DNA of 59,747 nt from Paludibacter sp. UBA5753 (GTDB lineage Bacteria; Bacteroidota; Bacteroidia; Bacteroidales; Paludibacteraceae), in NCBI GenBank assembly GCA_002427615.1, contig DIFH01000149.1, forward strand, positions 7,836 to 67,582. The letters are read 5' to 3'. Position 1 is the stretch's first letter, and each line of letters begins with the position of its first letter. The notes beneath the pieces were generated by a model. The model ran no database searches and was not told the origin of the DNA. It was given only the letters and a program-made list of their open reading frames with translations. The position numbers and the translations under genes were made by a program. Below are positions 27,193-34,531 of this stretch, piece by piece.

Positions 27193-27648
27193 ATGAAAAA
27201 TGATTCAACAGCACGCAAAGTGCAAAAAGTCATCCCAATGATGACAATCGCAGAACCAACAGCGAAAGAAAAAACCGCTAAAGTGATTAACATTAAATCT
27301 TCGGAAGAAGATGTAAAGAGTGAACCCATCGCGGAGGAAGTAAAGCCAGAACCAACGGCAGCCATTACAGAAAAACCTGTAAAAAGTATTGAGGACATTA
27401 AAAGGAAAAGCGAAGTTTTGAGCCGTTTAGCGGTCAAATGGGACGCTTTGAACGAAAAGCGTAAACGAGTGGAAAACTTTGCAATTTCGCATGATGGAGA
27501 TACGGCAGCCGTCCGAGTTTTTGATGCAAGCGGAGAAGTTTTTGAGAGTAACAGCCCCAAAACAATTGGTAAGTTAATTGAATTTTGGAAGGAAGAATTT
27601 TCTGATACTTTGGAAAAGGTAGAAAAGGAAATGCGGGAAATAGCCTAA
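27193..27648 (+). CDS. Cargo-region protein with disordered N-terminus, unknown
   Basis: 151 residues. Residues 1-60 are low-complexity Lys/Glu/Pro/Thr (EEVKPEPTAAITEKPVKS), probably unstructured; the rest (SRLAVKWDALNEKRKRVENF, DGDTAAVRVFDASGEVFES) is a small alpha/beta domain of the kind often found with ArdC-type genes on Bacteroidetes mobile elements. First gene after the non-coding region. Function unknown. Confidence 0.6.
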   Translation: MKNDSTARKVQKVIPMMTIAEPTAKEKTAKVINIKSSEEDVKSEPIAEEVKPEPTAAITEKPVKSIEDIKRKSEVLSRLAVKWDALNEKRKRVENFAISHDGDTAAVRVFDASGEVFESNSPKTIGKLIEFWKEEFSDTLEKVEKEMREIA

Positions 27649-27658
27649 AATAAAAACT

Positions 27659-27688
27659 CCCTCGTTGGGGACAACCATCGAGGGAGTA
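27659..27688. repeat. CTCCCTCG hairpin between cargo genes
   Basis: CTCCCTCG and CGAGGGAG form an 8-bp stem with a 14-nt loop. The T-rich side is on the minus strand, so it would terminate leftward transcription better than rightward. Confidence 0.6.
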
Positions 27689-27730
27689 AAACAATTGCGA
27701 ACAATTAATTTTTTAAAGCGACACAAAAGT

Positions 27731-28063
27731 ATGAATAATACATCGAATATCCAAGCAAAGCGCAGGGAATTAAAACTAATATCCAAGCCGCTAACCGAAT
27801 TAAAAACCAACGGCGACATCAAAACCATAAACGAGGGATTAAAAGCTATTTACGGAAAACAAGGACATCAAGAGTTTAAGACTTTCGAGCAATGGGAACG
27901 GTTAGGAATGCGAGTCAAGCGAGGGCAAAAAGCATTTTATTTGTGGGGAAGTCAAACCACGAAAACCATCATTGAGAACGGACAAAAAAAAGAAATAAAA
28001 TTCTTTCCGTTAGTTGCTCTCTTTTCTGATTTACAAGTGTATAACTCTTATAACAATAAATAA
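27731..28063 (+). CDS. ArdC N-terminal-domain-like protein
   Basis: 110 residues from MNNTSNIQAKRREL (upstream in-frame Met at 27665 lies within the hairpin region and is disfavoured). TFEQWERLGMRVKRGQKAFYLWGS matches the ArdC N-terminal domain signature (aromatic-x-W-x3-G-x-x-V-x-K-G-x-K). ArdC-type domains bind single-stranded DNA and protect incoming DNA from restriction (established for some members). No metallopeptidase domain follows, so it is a stand-alone domain. Two bases from the next gene. Confidence 0.7.
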   Translation: MNNTSNIQAKRRELKLISKPLTELKTNGDIKTINEGLKAIYGKQGHQEFKTFEQWERLGMRVKRGQKAFYLWGSQTTKTIIENGQKKEIKFFPLVALFSDLQVYNSYNNK

Positions 28064-28065
28064 CC

Positions 28066-28938
28066 ATGAATACAATATTTGATTTTCAAAAAAATAATAT
28101 CGAAGTTTTAGACCTTGAAACATTGCGCAAAACGCATAAGGAAAATGATATTTACGGAAATCCATTAAGGGGCGTTTATCATTACCAAGTCATTAACCGT
28201 ATAGCGGATATTTGCCGAAACAGTGGTTTAGATTATACCATTGAAGAAATTTTTGCAGCAAAAAATAACAGCCGACAAAACCCGGGTGTTGTAGTTCTTC
28301 CACAGGTGGAAGCAATCCACGGCACAAATTCAGTTGAAGCGCACATCCTGAGGCGAGTTTATACAACTATCAGGATAAACGACCGAGAAACACCCGAAAT
28401 GACATCGAACATCGTCATCGCCTATCATCAGGAAGGCATCCAGCTTGCCTTTGGTCCGTGTGTGAAGATTTGCCACAACCAGTGTATTTTAAACAAGGAG
28501 CGCATAGCATCGAACTACGGAGCTGACAAGGTTACGGATGAACAGCTTTTTGAAAGTGTGGAAAATTGGATGTCTAACTTTTTTGAATACAGAGAAACCG
28601 ATTTGCGTATTCTTCAGCAAATGAAAGAAGTCAATTGTACACAAAATGACGTTTACCAGCTTATTGGATTGCTTACATCGTTACGAGTGGCGCACGACTG
28701 CGATAATTCAACATTGAGAAATGAGGTTAAAACCTACCCATTGACACAAAGCCAAATTTCCCAGTTTACACAAGATTATTTGGAAAAAGCCCAGGAAACA
28801 AGTACTTTTAGTTTGTGGGATATTTACAATATTGCGACCGAATTATATAAGCCAGGGAAAACCGACATCCCGAACCTTATTACGCAAAACTTCGCTCTAA
28901 TGGAAGTATTAACCGACCGATATAGTTTGCAGATTTAG
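28066..28938 (+). CDS. DUF932/DUF3871-like mobile-element protein
   Basis: 290 residues. Layout and segments such as VYTTIRINDRETPEMTSNIVIAYHQEGIQLAFGPCVKICHNQCIL and the C-terminal TSTFSLWDIYNIATELYKPGKT recall DUF932/DUF3871 proteins of Bacteroidetes plasmids and phages, whose function is not established. Forms a pair with the ArdC-like gene (two-base gap) and ends before a strong terminator. Assignment tentative. Confidence 0.5.
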   Translation: MNTIFDFQKNNIEVLDLETLRKTHKENDIYGNPLRGVYHYQVINRIADICRNSGLDYTIEEIFAAKNNSRQNPGVVVLPQVEAIHGTNSVEAHILRRVYTTIRINDRETPEMTSNIVIAYHQEGIQLAFGPCVKICHNQCILNKERIASNYGADKVTDEQLFESVENWMSNFFEYRETDLRILQQMKEVNCTQNDVYQLIGLLTSLRVAHDCDNSTLRNEVKTYPLTQSQISQFTQDYLEKAQETSTFSLWDIYNIATELYKPGKTDIPNLITQNFALMEVLTDRYSLQI

Positions 28939-28969
28939 TAAAGAAAGTGCCTGAAACGGGCTTAAAAGT

Positions 28970-29010
28970 GGCTTCACTACTCTAATTTAGAGCGGTGAAG
29001 CCTTGTTTTT
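28970..29010 (+). terminator. Terminator of the ArdC-like operon
   Basis: GGCTTCAC (28970-28977) pairs with GTGAAGCC (28995-29002); an inner CTCTA-ATT-TAGAG stem extends it. TTGTTTTT follows. Confidence 0.9.
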
Positions 29011-29013
29011 GAA

Positions 29014-29037
29014 CTACTTTTGTCGCGCCAAAAGTAG
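29014..29037. repeat. CTACTTTTG hairpin, dispersed-repeat type
   Basis: CTACTTTTG and CAAAAGTAG form a perfect 9-bp stem around TCGCGC, next to AAAAGGCGCACG. The sequence resembles short palindromic repeats scattered through Bacteroidetes genomes (from memory, not checked). Confidence 0.55.
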
Positions 29038-29100
29038 CAAAAGGCGCACGAAACGCCCAAATAGGGCAGAGTTGAAAATGAAATATTTATAGAATTTAAT

Positions 29101-29151
29101 TCCCCTGGTTTTGTTTCGGGGATTTTTGCATAAATATATTTGTTACCTTTG
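29101..29151 (+). promoter_or_regulatory. Weak terminator and promoter before the KilA-N/exonuclease pair
   Basis: TCCCC/GGGGA hairpin with a T-run (29101-29127), then TACCTTTG at 29144-29151, a perfect -7 box; TTTG at 29125-29128 is closer than the usual 19-20 bp. Drives the genes at 29175 and 29519. Confidence 0.6.
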
Positions 29152-29174
29152 TGGCTCAACTTAATTTAATATTT

Positions 29175-29522
29175 ATGGAAACAAAAATTTGCGTATATGA
29201 AGAAAACGACATCACTTTTCTTTTATCGAAAGATAACGGAAGGATGATTAATGCCACCGAAATGGCAAAGGCATTTGGAAAAGAGGTTGCTCGTTTTATG
29301 GAAAACGACAGTACTAAAAATTCCGTAACAGCATGTTTAAAAACGAGGAATTCCTCGTTTTTAGGTATAGAAAAAGAGGAGGATTTGTTCCAATTTACCA
29401 AAAGTGATGGAACAAAAGCGTTTATTGAATCGTGTTTAAAACCTGCAAATGCAGGTTTATTAGGAGTAAAAACCAGTGAAGATTTAATGAATGATAATTA
29501 TGATTTTTTGGTAACGCTATGA
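29175..29522 (+). CDS. Truncated KilA-N-domain protein
   Basis: 115 residues from METKICVYEENDITF (24 bp after the -7 box; the upstream in-frame Met at 29151 overlaps the promoter). NGRMINATEMAKAFGKEVARFMENDST is the start of a KilA-N domain, a DNA-binding fold of phage and viral regulators, but the later TWMHR-type segment is missing, so the domain is incomplete. Two related segments, CLKTRNSSFLGIEKEEDL and CLKPANAGLLGVKTSEDL, are coded over DNA palindromes (29338-29363 and 29439-29458). The stop overlaps the start of the exonuclease gene (ATGA), implying coupled translation. Confidence 0.7.
   Translation: METKICVYEENDITFLLSKDNGRMINATEMAKAFGKEVARFMENDSTKNSVTACLKTRNSSFLGIEKEEDLFQFTKSDGTKAFIESCLKPANAGLLGVKTSEDLMNDNYDFLVTL
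29338..29363. repeat. 26-bp perfect palindrome inside the KilA-N gene
   Basis: Core AAACGAGGAATTCCTCGTTT, self-complementary out to TA...TA at both ends. A second hairpin (AAACCTGCA-AA-TGCAGGTTT) sits about 90 bp downstream in the same gene at 29439-29458. Confidence 0.9.
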
Positions 29523-30433
29523 TCGTAATCATTATTATCATTATTATCATTATACTTATTATCATTATTTTAAATGTAAATAATAATTCTAATACTAAAT
29601 CATCAGACTATTCTAAGCCAATTAAGGATAATTCTATTGGAGTTGAAAAGAAATATATACATTTAGTAGATAAATATGGCATAAGTGCCAAAAGGGAAGA
29701 TAATGGTAATGTAACTTTATCAGTTGGATTTGATGAATCGGAAACAAAAAAGCCGTATTTTCTTATTTTTGACATTGAAACTACCGGACTTGCTCCGAGA
29801 ACTGATGCCACTAAGAAGAATTTTAACCGCTTTCCGCGTGTAGTTCAATTTGCCTGGATGATACTTGATAGGGAATATAAAATGGTAACTTTTAAAAATA
29901 AAATTATCAAACAATATGAGCCAATTCCATTTGAATCAACTATAATACATAATATTACCGATGAAATAGCTGCCGAAAAAGGGGAAGAAATGATGTATGT
30001 GCTAGATGAATTTTTGGAAGACCTTAATGGAATCATGTTTATTGTGGCACATAACGTTGATTTTGACTATAATGTAATCAGAAGCGAAATGTTTAGATTT
30101 AATAAAGACGAATCATTATTTAATAAATCGTGGCGTTTTTGCACCATGAAACATTCTATTTATTATTGTAAAATACCGAAATATGGAATTACATCACAGG
30201 AAGCGGCTGCAATGCTGGATTATAAATATCCCAAATTGCAGGAACTTATAAAGAAATGTTTCTTTGAAAAAGAGGAATATTTTAATATGCAAAATATGCA
30301 TGATGCAAAAACGGATGTGTTTTGGACTGCTAAATGTTTTCAAAAATTGATAGAAGATAGTGGAATAGATGTTATTGGTGGAGAAAACTTACCAGTATAT
30401 CTATTTTTAAACAATAGAACTCCCCATACTTAA
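29519..30433 (+). CDS. Membrane-anchored DEDDh 3'-5' exonuclease
   Basis: 304 residues. Residues 2-20 are a nearly pure isoleucine transmembrane anchor coded by ATT/ATC repeats. From residue 75 follows a DnaQ-type exonuclease: motif I FDIETTGL, motif II VAHNVDFDYNV, motif III MHDAKTD (His and Asp of DEDDh). It is longer than usual because of insertions around HSIYYCKIPKYGITSQEAAAML. A DNA exonuclease fixed to the inner membrane could degrade incoming DNA, so superinfection exclusion is a reasonable hypothesis, not established. Ends at a strong terminator; forms a two-gene unit with the KilA-N protein. Confidence 0.85.
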   Translation: MIVIIIIIIIIILIIIILNVNNNSNTKSSDYSKPIKDNSIGVEKKYIHLVDKYGISAKREDNGNVTLSVGFDESETKKPYFLIFDIETTGLAPRTDATKKNFNRFPRVVQFAWMILDREYKMVTFKNKIIKQYEPIPFESTIIHNITDEIAAEKGEEMMYVLDEFLEDLNGIMFIVAHNVDFDYNVIRSEMFRFNKDESLFNKSWRFCTMKHSIYYCKIPKYGITSQEAAAMLDYKYPKLQELIKKCFFEKEEYFNMQNMHDAKTDVFWTAKCFQKLIEDSGIDVIGGENLPVYLFLNNRTPHT

Positions 30434-30473
30434 TAAAAAAACGCCTGACTATTAATTAGTCAGGCGTTTTTTC
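30434..30473 (+). terminator. Strong terminator after the exonuclease gene
   Basis: AAAAAACGCCTGACTA pairs with TAGTCAGGCGTTTTTT across ATTAAT. Symmetric A and T tracts make it bidirectional, also serving the leftward HTH remnant. Confidence 0.95.
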
Positions 30474-30612
30474 TACTCTATCTTCACATTCAACTCAACT
30501 CCACAATTTGGGCATTTCAGATTGTTTTGCTGCTTTTGCTCAAATAACTCTAAGATTTCAACACCTAAGGCTTTTGCAATTTTTTCAAGTGTTTTACTAT
30601 TGCATAATTAAA
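30473..30612 (-). pseudogene. Remnant of XRE regulator with zinc ribbon
   Basis: Read leftward from about 30612 the frame gives NSKTLEKIAKALGVEILELFEQKQQ, the C-terminal half of an XRE helix-turn-helix, then LKCPNCGVELNVKIE and a stop at 30473. A stop codon (TAA) lies immediately before NSK and there is no start codon, so the N-terminal half is gone. Remains of another regulator displaced when the present leader region arose (inference). Confidence 0.7.
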
Positions 30613-30683
30613 TTATACAGTTACTACTACAACTACGTGTACAAGTAAAACTGAAAAATAATTGAAAATAATTATAATTTTTC

Positions 30684-30911
30684 ATTGACAATCCAAAAAC
30701 TATTCCGATATTTGCAACGCAAACAACTACAAAGGTGTATTCATACACCAGCAAACGAGCTGGTTTTTTTATGTCTATACATCAAACTTATTTAAAATAT
30801 GGCGATGCCATATCTCGAGCCGTGTAGAGCGGTATATACCTTTGGGTTGTTTGCAGCGAGATATTGGCATCGCTTTTTCTTTGCCATAAAACTAAATGCA
30901 AACAACCCAAA
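30684..30911 (+). promoter_or_regulatory. Structured leader: promoter, two hairpins, pseudoknot
   Basis: Promoter ATTG (30684-30687), 19 bp, GATATTTG (30707-30714). Then GGTGTA-TTCA-TACACC (30734-30749) overlapping by three bases ACCAGC-AAACGA-GCTGGT plus T7 (30747-30770). Then stem A (GGCGATGCCATATCTCG, 30801-30817) pairs with 30857-30873 with one bulge, and stem B (TTTGGGTTGTTTGCA, 30841-30855) pairs exactly with 30897-30911, crossing A: an H-type pseudoknot with 23-, 1- and 23-nt connectors, ending at the ATG at 30912. Confidence 0.7.
30771..30827 (+). CDS. Possible 18-codon leader peptide
   Basis: ATG directly after the T7 of the second hairpin opens MSIHQTYLKYGDAISRAV and stops at 30825-30827, within the loop between pseudoknot arms A and B. 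Ribosomes translating it would open arm A (30801-30817). That makes it a candidate leader peptide; real translation is unproven. Confidence 0.35.
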   Translation: MSIHQTYLKYGDAISRAV

Positions 30912-31187
30912 ATGAAAACAAAAACTTCACAATCAGGATGCGCTCCTGAGCAAGATGCATTATCAATGCGTCAGATTTTCAAGAAAAAAACAGATGTACG
31001 TTCGGTAAGTCATACCGTACTGGATGTAATTAGCGAGTTGGCTAATGGCAGTAAAAAAATTGATATGTCCATTTACCAAGGCGTTGACGAAATGGTGTAT
31101 GTGATGATTAATAAAGGCGTGGTAATAACATTACACATTCAGGAATTTGAAGATGCAACCGTAACCAATGGGAGGGCTGCCGTATGA
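30912..31187 (+). CDS. Small phage protein, unknown
   Basis: 91 residues from MKTKTSQSGC at 30912; the in-frame Met at 30864 lies inside the pseudoknot and is not preferred. SVSHTVLDVISELANGSKKIDMSIYQGVDEMVYVMINKGVVITLHI suggests a small alpha/beta fold. First gene of the operon behind the structured leader, overlapping the next start by 4 bp. Confidence 0.65.
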   Translation: MKTKTSQSGCAPEQDALSMRQIFKKKTDVRSVSHTVLDVISELANGSKKIDMSIYQGVDEMVYVMINKGVVITLHIQEFEDATVTNGRAAV

Positions 31188-31453
31188 CAACAATAGATGG
31201 AATGCCTATCAGTTCGGAATTAGCGGCATTTTTGAAAAATTACTGCCCGGCAGAAAAAGGTGATGAAACTTTCCTAACGGCTGCAATTACCACTATTTCA
31301 GACATTCAGGATTTTATATGTATGAAGCTTGGAAATATGGAAGATGACGAAAAAAGAGAAGTAAGCAATTATTTGAATGACATTGTTTTGCTAAAGAAAG
31401 ATATATGTCAACTTGTGAAGTTATTACCTATTGTAAAGGAAGGAGGCCGATAA
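31184..31453 (+). CDS. Small helical phage protein, unknown
   Basis: 89 residues (MTTIDGMPISSELAAFLKNYCPAEKGDE), helical. Couples to both neighbours: its start lies in the previous stop and its stop (TAA) shares one base with the next ATG. Function unknown. Confidence 0.65.
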   Translation: MTTIDGMPISSELAAFLKNYCPAEKGDETFLTAAITTISDIQDFICMKLGNMEDDEKREVSNYLNDIVLLKKDICQLVKLLPIVKEGGR

Positions 31454-31725
31454 TGCTAACAGAACAACAATCAGATGAAGAACTGGACTATCGACTTATA
31501 ATATTAGCTCGCTATTGTCGCGAATTCCAACCGGCAACCAAAAAAGATGCAACGATCCGCAAAACGAGTGAAGAAATTAAACTCGACATTCGGCCTATGG
31601 CGGACTTGTCTATCAATGTAATTGCAGCTTATTTGTCAACAAATGGATATACTATCGACTTCGACGATGCCACTCCGGTGTGGCTTATGCGAAAAGATAA
31701 CGAACCGGAACTTCGCGAACACTAA
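31453..31725 (+). CDS. Small phage protein, unknown
   Basis: 90 residues from MLTEQQSDEELDYRL; earlier in-frame starts overlap the preceding gene and are not preferred. Predicted helical then a C-terminal PVWLMRKDNEPE. Small proteins of this type in Bacteroidetes phages often precede a tail or connector gene; function unknown. Confidence 0.6.
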   Translation: MLTEQQSDEELDYRLIILARYCREFQPATKKDATIRKTSEEIKLDIRPMADLSINVIAAYLSTNGYTIDFDDATPVWLMRKDNEPELREH

Positions 31726-31732
31726 TTTTTCT

Positions 31733-31796
31733 GTCTTTTTTTCCCCTAAGCGGTTGGATTTAATTTGTATCAACAAATTATTCAACCGCTTTTTTT
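31733..31796 (+). promoter_or_regulatory. Late element 2: T-run promoter merged with terminator hairpin
   Basis: GTCTTTTTTTCCCCTAA (31733-31749) and TTAATTTG (31760-31767), 23 bp apart. AAGCGGTTG (31748-31756) pairs with CAACCGCTT (31783-31791), then a T-run to the ATG at 31797. Initiation about 7 nt after the box would lie in the hairpin loop. Confidence 0.65.
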
Positions 31797-32891
31797 ATGC
31801 CCGAATATATACAAAGCCCAGAGGTCAACGAAATTTATTTTCAGAAGAATATCCCTGATATCATTCTGAAGAAAACAACCGACTCGAATGATTCTAAGGT
31901 GTTCACGCTGAAAGTTTCCGGTGTGTCCGTTCTTACTGAAAACTACACCTATGATGCTGAAGGTTATATTAATGTGCGTGATTTAGTCAGCATTGTAGAA
32001 AAATATTTTACTTCTGAATTATTGATTTTACCCATTACAATGATATTTGACGATGGTGTTTGGGTTGATCAAAAGGATTTTACGGTATTGAAATGTGATG
32101 TGGATATGGCGGTAAATGCAGGTTCCTGGATTGATAGAAATTTTCTGACCCGTTCACATAGCGAAAAACGGACTGCTAAGTCACGCAACGAATATCTTTC
32201 TTTTGTTCAAAAATTGGCTTTTGGTGCTGTAGCAGTCAATTATAAAGTTTATTACTTGGTTGAATCAGTCGTAACTGAAAAAACAGGAGTGATGCAAACA
32301 ATAGCAGCTTCAGCCGGCGATCAGGTCACTACTTTAAATGCTTCGCTTGTTGCGCTGGTAACAGCTGCCGAGTTGGCGCTCGATACAACTATACTTCAGT
32401 ACAATATTTGGCTAACCGGTACCGGTTTTGAAACTGCTAAATATGCCTTTCTTGTAGATAACACACCTTACAGGCACTGTAAATCATTTGTATTTGTGAA
32501 CTGTTTTGGCGTGTTGGAAACGTTCACGGCTACCGGATTGACTGTGAATGAAAAAACAAATGAATACAACCTAGGTAATATCAATAACCATTACCGCAAA
32601 ATAACACAGGACTTTGTAAGTGAGAAAACCTGTAATAGCGGCTATCTGAGCGATGTGGAAATGGAGTGGATTGATGACCTGGTGAAAAGCTACACAGTGG
32701 GATTGTACACGCCAGGTGTTAGCGGAATGACTGAAGAAATTACGCTGGTAGGTGTGGAAAAATCGGATAGCGAAGCCAACGAGCTGCAAGCATTCGCCTT
32801 TAGCTACCGTGGCGCAAAGAACAGTCATCTTGCTTTTGCCAACGCTGCTCAGGGAATATTCGACGATACGTTTGACGAAACATTTGATTAA
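31797..32891 (+). CDS. Phage structural protein, unknown
   Basis: 364 residues (MPEYIQSPEVNEIYFQKNIPD), beta-rich, with patterns seen in tail proteins such as FTLKVSGVSVLTENYTYDAEGYINV and EMEWIDDLVKSYTVGLYTPG. A low-complexity Asp/Glu end (FDDTFDETFD) is odd. First gene of the late block that continues to the portal gene. Position suggests a virion component; family not recognised. Confidence 0.55.
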   Translation: MPEYIQSPEVNEIYFQKNIPDIILKKTTDSNDSKVFTLKVSGVSVLTENYTYDAEGYINVRDLVSIVEKYFTSELLILPITMIFDDGVWVDQKDFTVLKCDVDMAVNAGSWIDRNFLTRSHSEKRTAKSRNEYLSFVQKLAFGAVAVNYKVYYLVESVVTEKTGVMQTIAASAGDQVTTLNASLVALVTAAELALDTTILQYNIWLTGTGFETAKYAFLVDNTPYRHCKSFVFVNCFGVLETFTATGLTVNEKTNEYNLGNINNHYRKITQDFVSEKTCNSGYLSDVEMEWIDDLVKSYTVGLYTPGVSGMTEEITLVGVEKSDSEANELQAFAFSYRGAKNSHLAFANAAQGIFDDTFDETFD

Positions 32892-32936
32892 CTCCCTAAC
32901 CTCCTAAAGGGGAAATAATAGGAAAAATAGATTTTA

Positions 32937-33163
32937 TGATACATACAAGTTTATTAAGAAAAATATTAAGGGATGGAAAACCCTTCAATTGTAAAGTATG
33001 GAAGAACACAACGGGTGAAATATTGACGTATAACAACGTGGTGTGTACTTCCTCCAATTTTGAACGTAACACGGCAAAACTGCTATTCTGCGAAAGTCGC
33101 GAAATCCGTACCGTTCGAATTATCAGCATTTTCGAAATTAATGACGAAGAAATTTATATTTGA
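32937..33163 (+). CDS. Small phage protein, unknown
   Basis: 75 residues, basic (MIHTSLLRKILRDGKPFNCKVWKNTTGEI), predicted beta. Its upstream gap has CCTCCTAAAGGGG (32899-32911), like the dispersed repeats seen near 55150-57260. Five bases before the portal gene. Confidence 0.6.
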
Positions 33164-33167
33164 CAGT

Positions 33168-34529
33168 ATGACAGAAATATATGACATAAGTATCGCGCTG
33201 GATGGGCGCAAAGCATTGGAAGTGATAAATGAAGGTCGCACGGTATTCGATACCGACGATATTGTTCCAATAGTCATGTCCGATGCAAAGGGACTTCGCG
33301 GATATGTTCCCTGGGGTGATACAAATTTGCGCCCGAACGAAGTTCTTGAGCTAATCCGGAAGGATGAAGTTATGAGTTCAAATATGTATTTTAATATTTT
33401 AGCCTCCTATTCTCAGGGTTTAACCTATGCCAAAAAAGATAAAACAGAGGTGACGGATCCCGAAATTATTGATTTCTTCAAATATAATCGACCTACTAAA
33501 TATCTATTTGAGCAACAAACAGATATGAAACATTTCTTTTGGACGGTTTCGGTAATTATTTTGAGTGGAGACGGTAAAAAGATAGTGAAGCTTCGGCACA
33601 AAGATGTCATGTATTGCCGGCTTGAAACTTGCAACCCCAAAACCGGAACTTTGGAGCATGTTTTTTATGGCAACTGGGAAAAAGGTGCTCCGAAACTTGC
33701 CGATAGGGAAGACTTGGAACTGTTGGACGTGGATGATCCGCTGGGCGACCTGATGGTGCGCATGGGCAAATTGCCGAACGATGAAGGCAAAATGCAAAAG
33801 CCAACAGCAACCCGTAAGTTTGCTATGTTGAACCGAATTCCGATCACCGGAAATAAATATTATCCATTTCCTTATTATTGGTCATTCTTTAATTCCGGAT
33901 GGTACGATATTAAACAATTAATCCCTGCCGGTAAAAAGGCAAAGTTTAAAAATGGCTTAGTACTTCGCTATCAGGTAGAAATTAATGTAAAGTATTGGGA
34001 TATCCTTTGCGAACAGGAAAACATTACTGACCCTGTAAAAAAACAAGAAAGGATAAAACAGGAAAAGGAAAATATAAAGATGTTCCTATCCGGAATGGAG
34101 AATGCCGGCAAAGTTTGGTTTTCGGGGTTCTGGATCGACCCAACAGGGAAAGAGCAATCCATGGTGAAAATAAATTTGGTCAATAATATCAAAGAGGGTG
34201 GCGATTGGATTGAAGATATCGAGGAAGGTGCCTCAATGGCCTGTTATGCTCAGGGCAACCACCCGAGCATGATTGGTGCAACGCCAGGGAAAAGCTCAAG
34301 TAATATGAACGGTTCCAATATCCGTGAATTATTCACGATGAAACAAGGGTTGGAGAAAGCTCCAAAAGACATTCTGTTAGAGCCTTATTTCGTCATTAAG
34401 CATTATAATGAATGGGATATTGAATTCGATATTCCATTCATGATGCTCACTACCTTAGACAAAAAAACGGATGCCGAACCTACAAGCGACAACCAAAACA
34501 ATGATACTCAACCTGCAAAAAAGAAATAG
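33168..34529 (+). CDS. Portal protein
   Basis: 453 residues from MTEIYDISIALDGRKAL, chosen because the longer in-frame extension overlaps the preceding gene. Typical portal features: EVLELIRKDEVMSSNMYFNILASYSQGL, long helical stem region, KLRHKDVMYCRLETCNPKTG, and MENAGKVWFSGFWIDPTGKEQSMVKINLVNN (clip/wing). C-terminus is low-complexity Asp/Asn/Gln. It lies 7 kb downstream of the terminase, unlike the usual adjacent order, because the cargo block is between them. Confidence 0.75.
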   Translation: MTEIYDISIALDGRKALEVINEGRTVFDTDDIVPIVMSDAKGLRGYVPWGDTNLRPNEVLELIRKDEVMSSNMYFNILASYSQGLTYAKKDKTEVTDPEIIDFFKYNRPTKYLFEQQTDMKHFFWTVSVIILSGDGKKIVKLRHKDVMYCRLETCNPKTGTLEHVFYGNWEKGAPKLADREDLELLDVDDPLGDLMVRMGKLPNDEGKMQKPTATRKFAMLNRIPITGNKYYPFPYYWSFFNSGWYDIKQLIPAGKKAKFKNGLVLRYQVEINVKYWDILCEQENITDPVKKQERIKQEKENIKMFLSGMENAGKVWFSGFWIDPTGKEQSMVKINLVNNIKEGGDWIEDIEEGASMACYAQGNHPSMIGATPGKSSSNMNGSNIRELFTMKQGLEKAPKDILLEPYFVIKHYNEWDIEFDIPFMMLTTLDKKTDAEPTSDNQNNDTQPAKKK

Positions 34530-34531
34530 TC

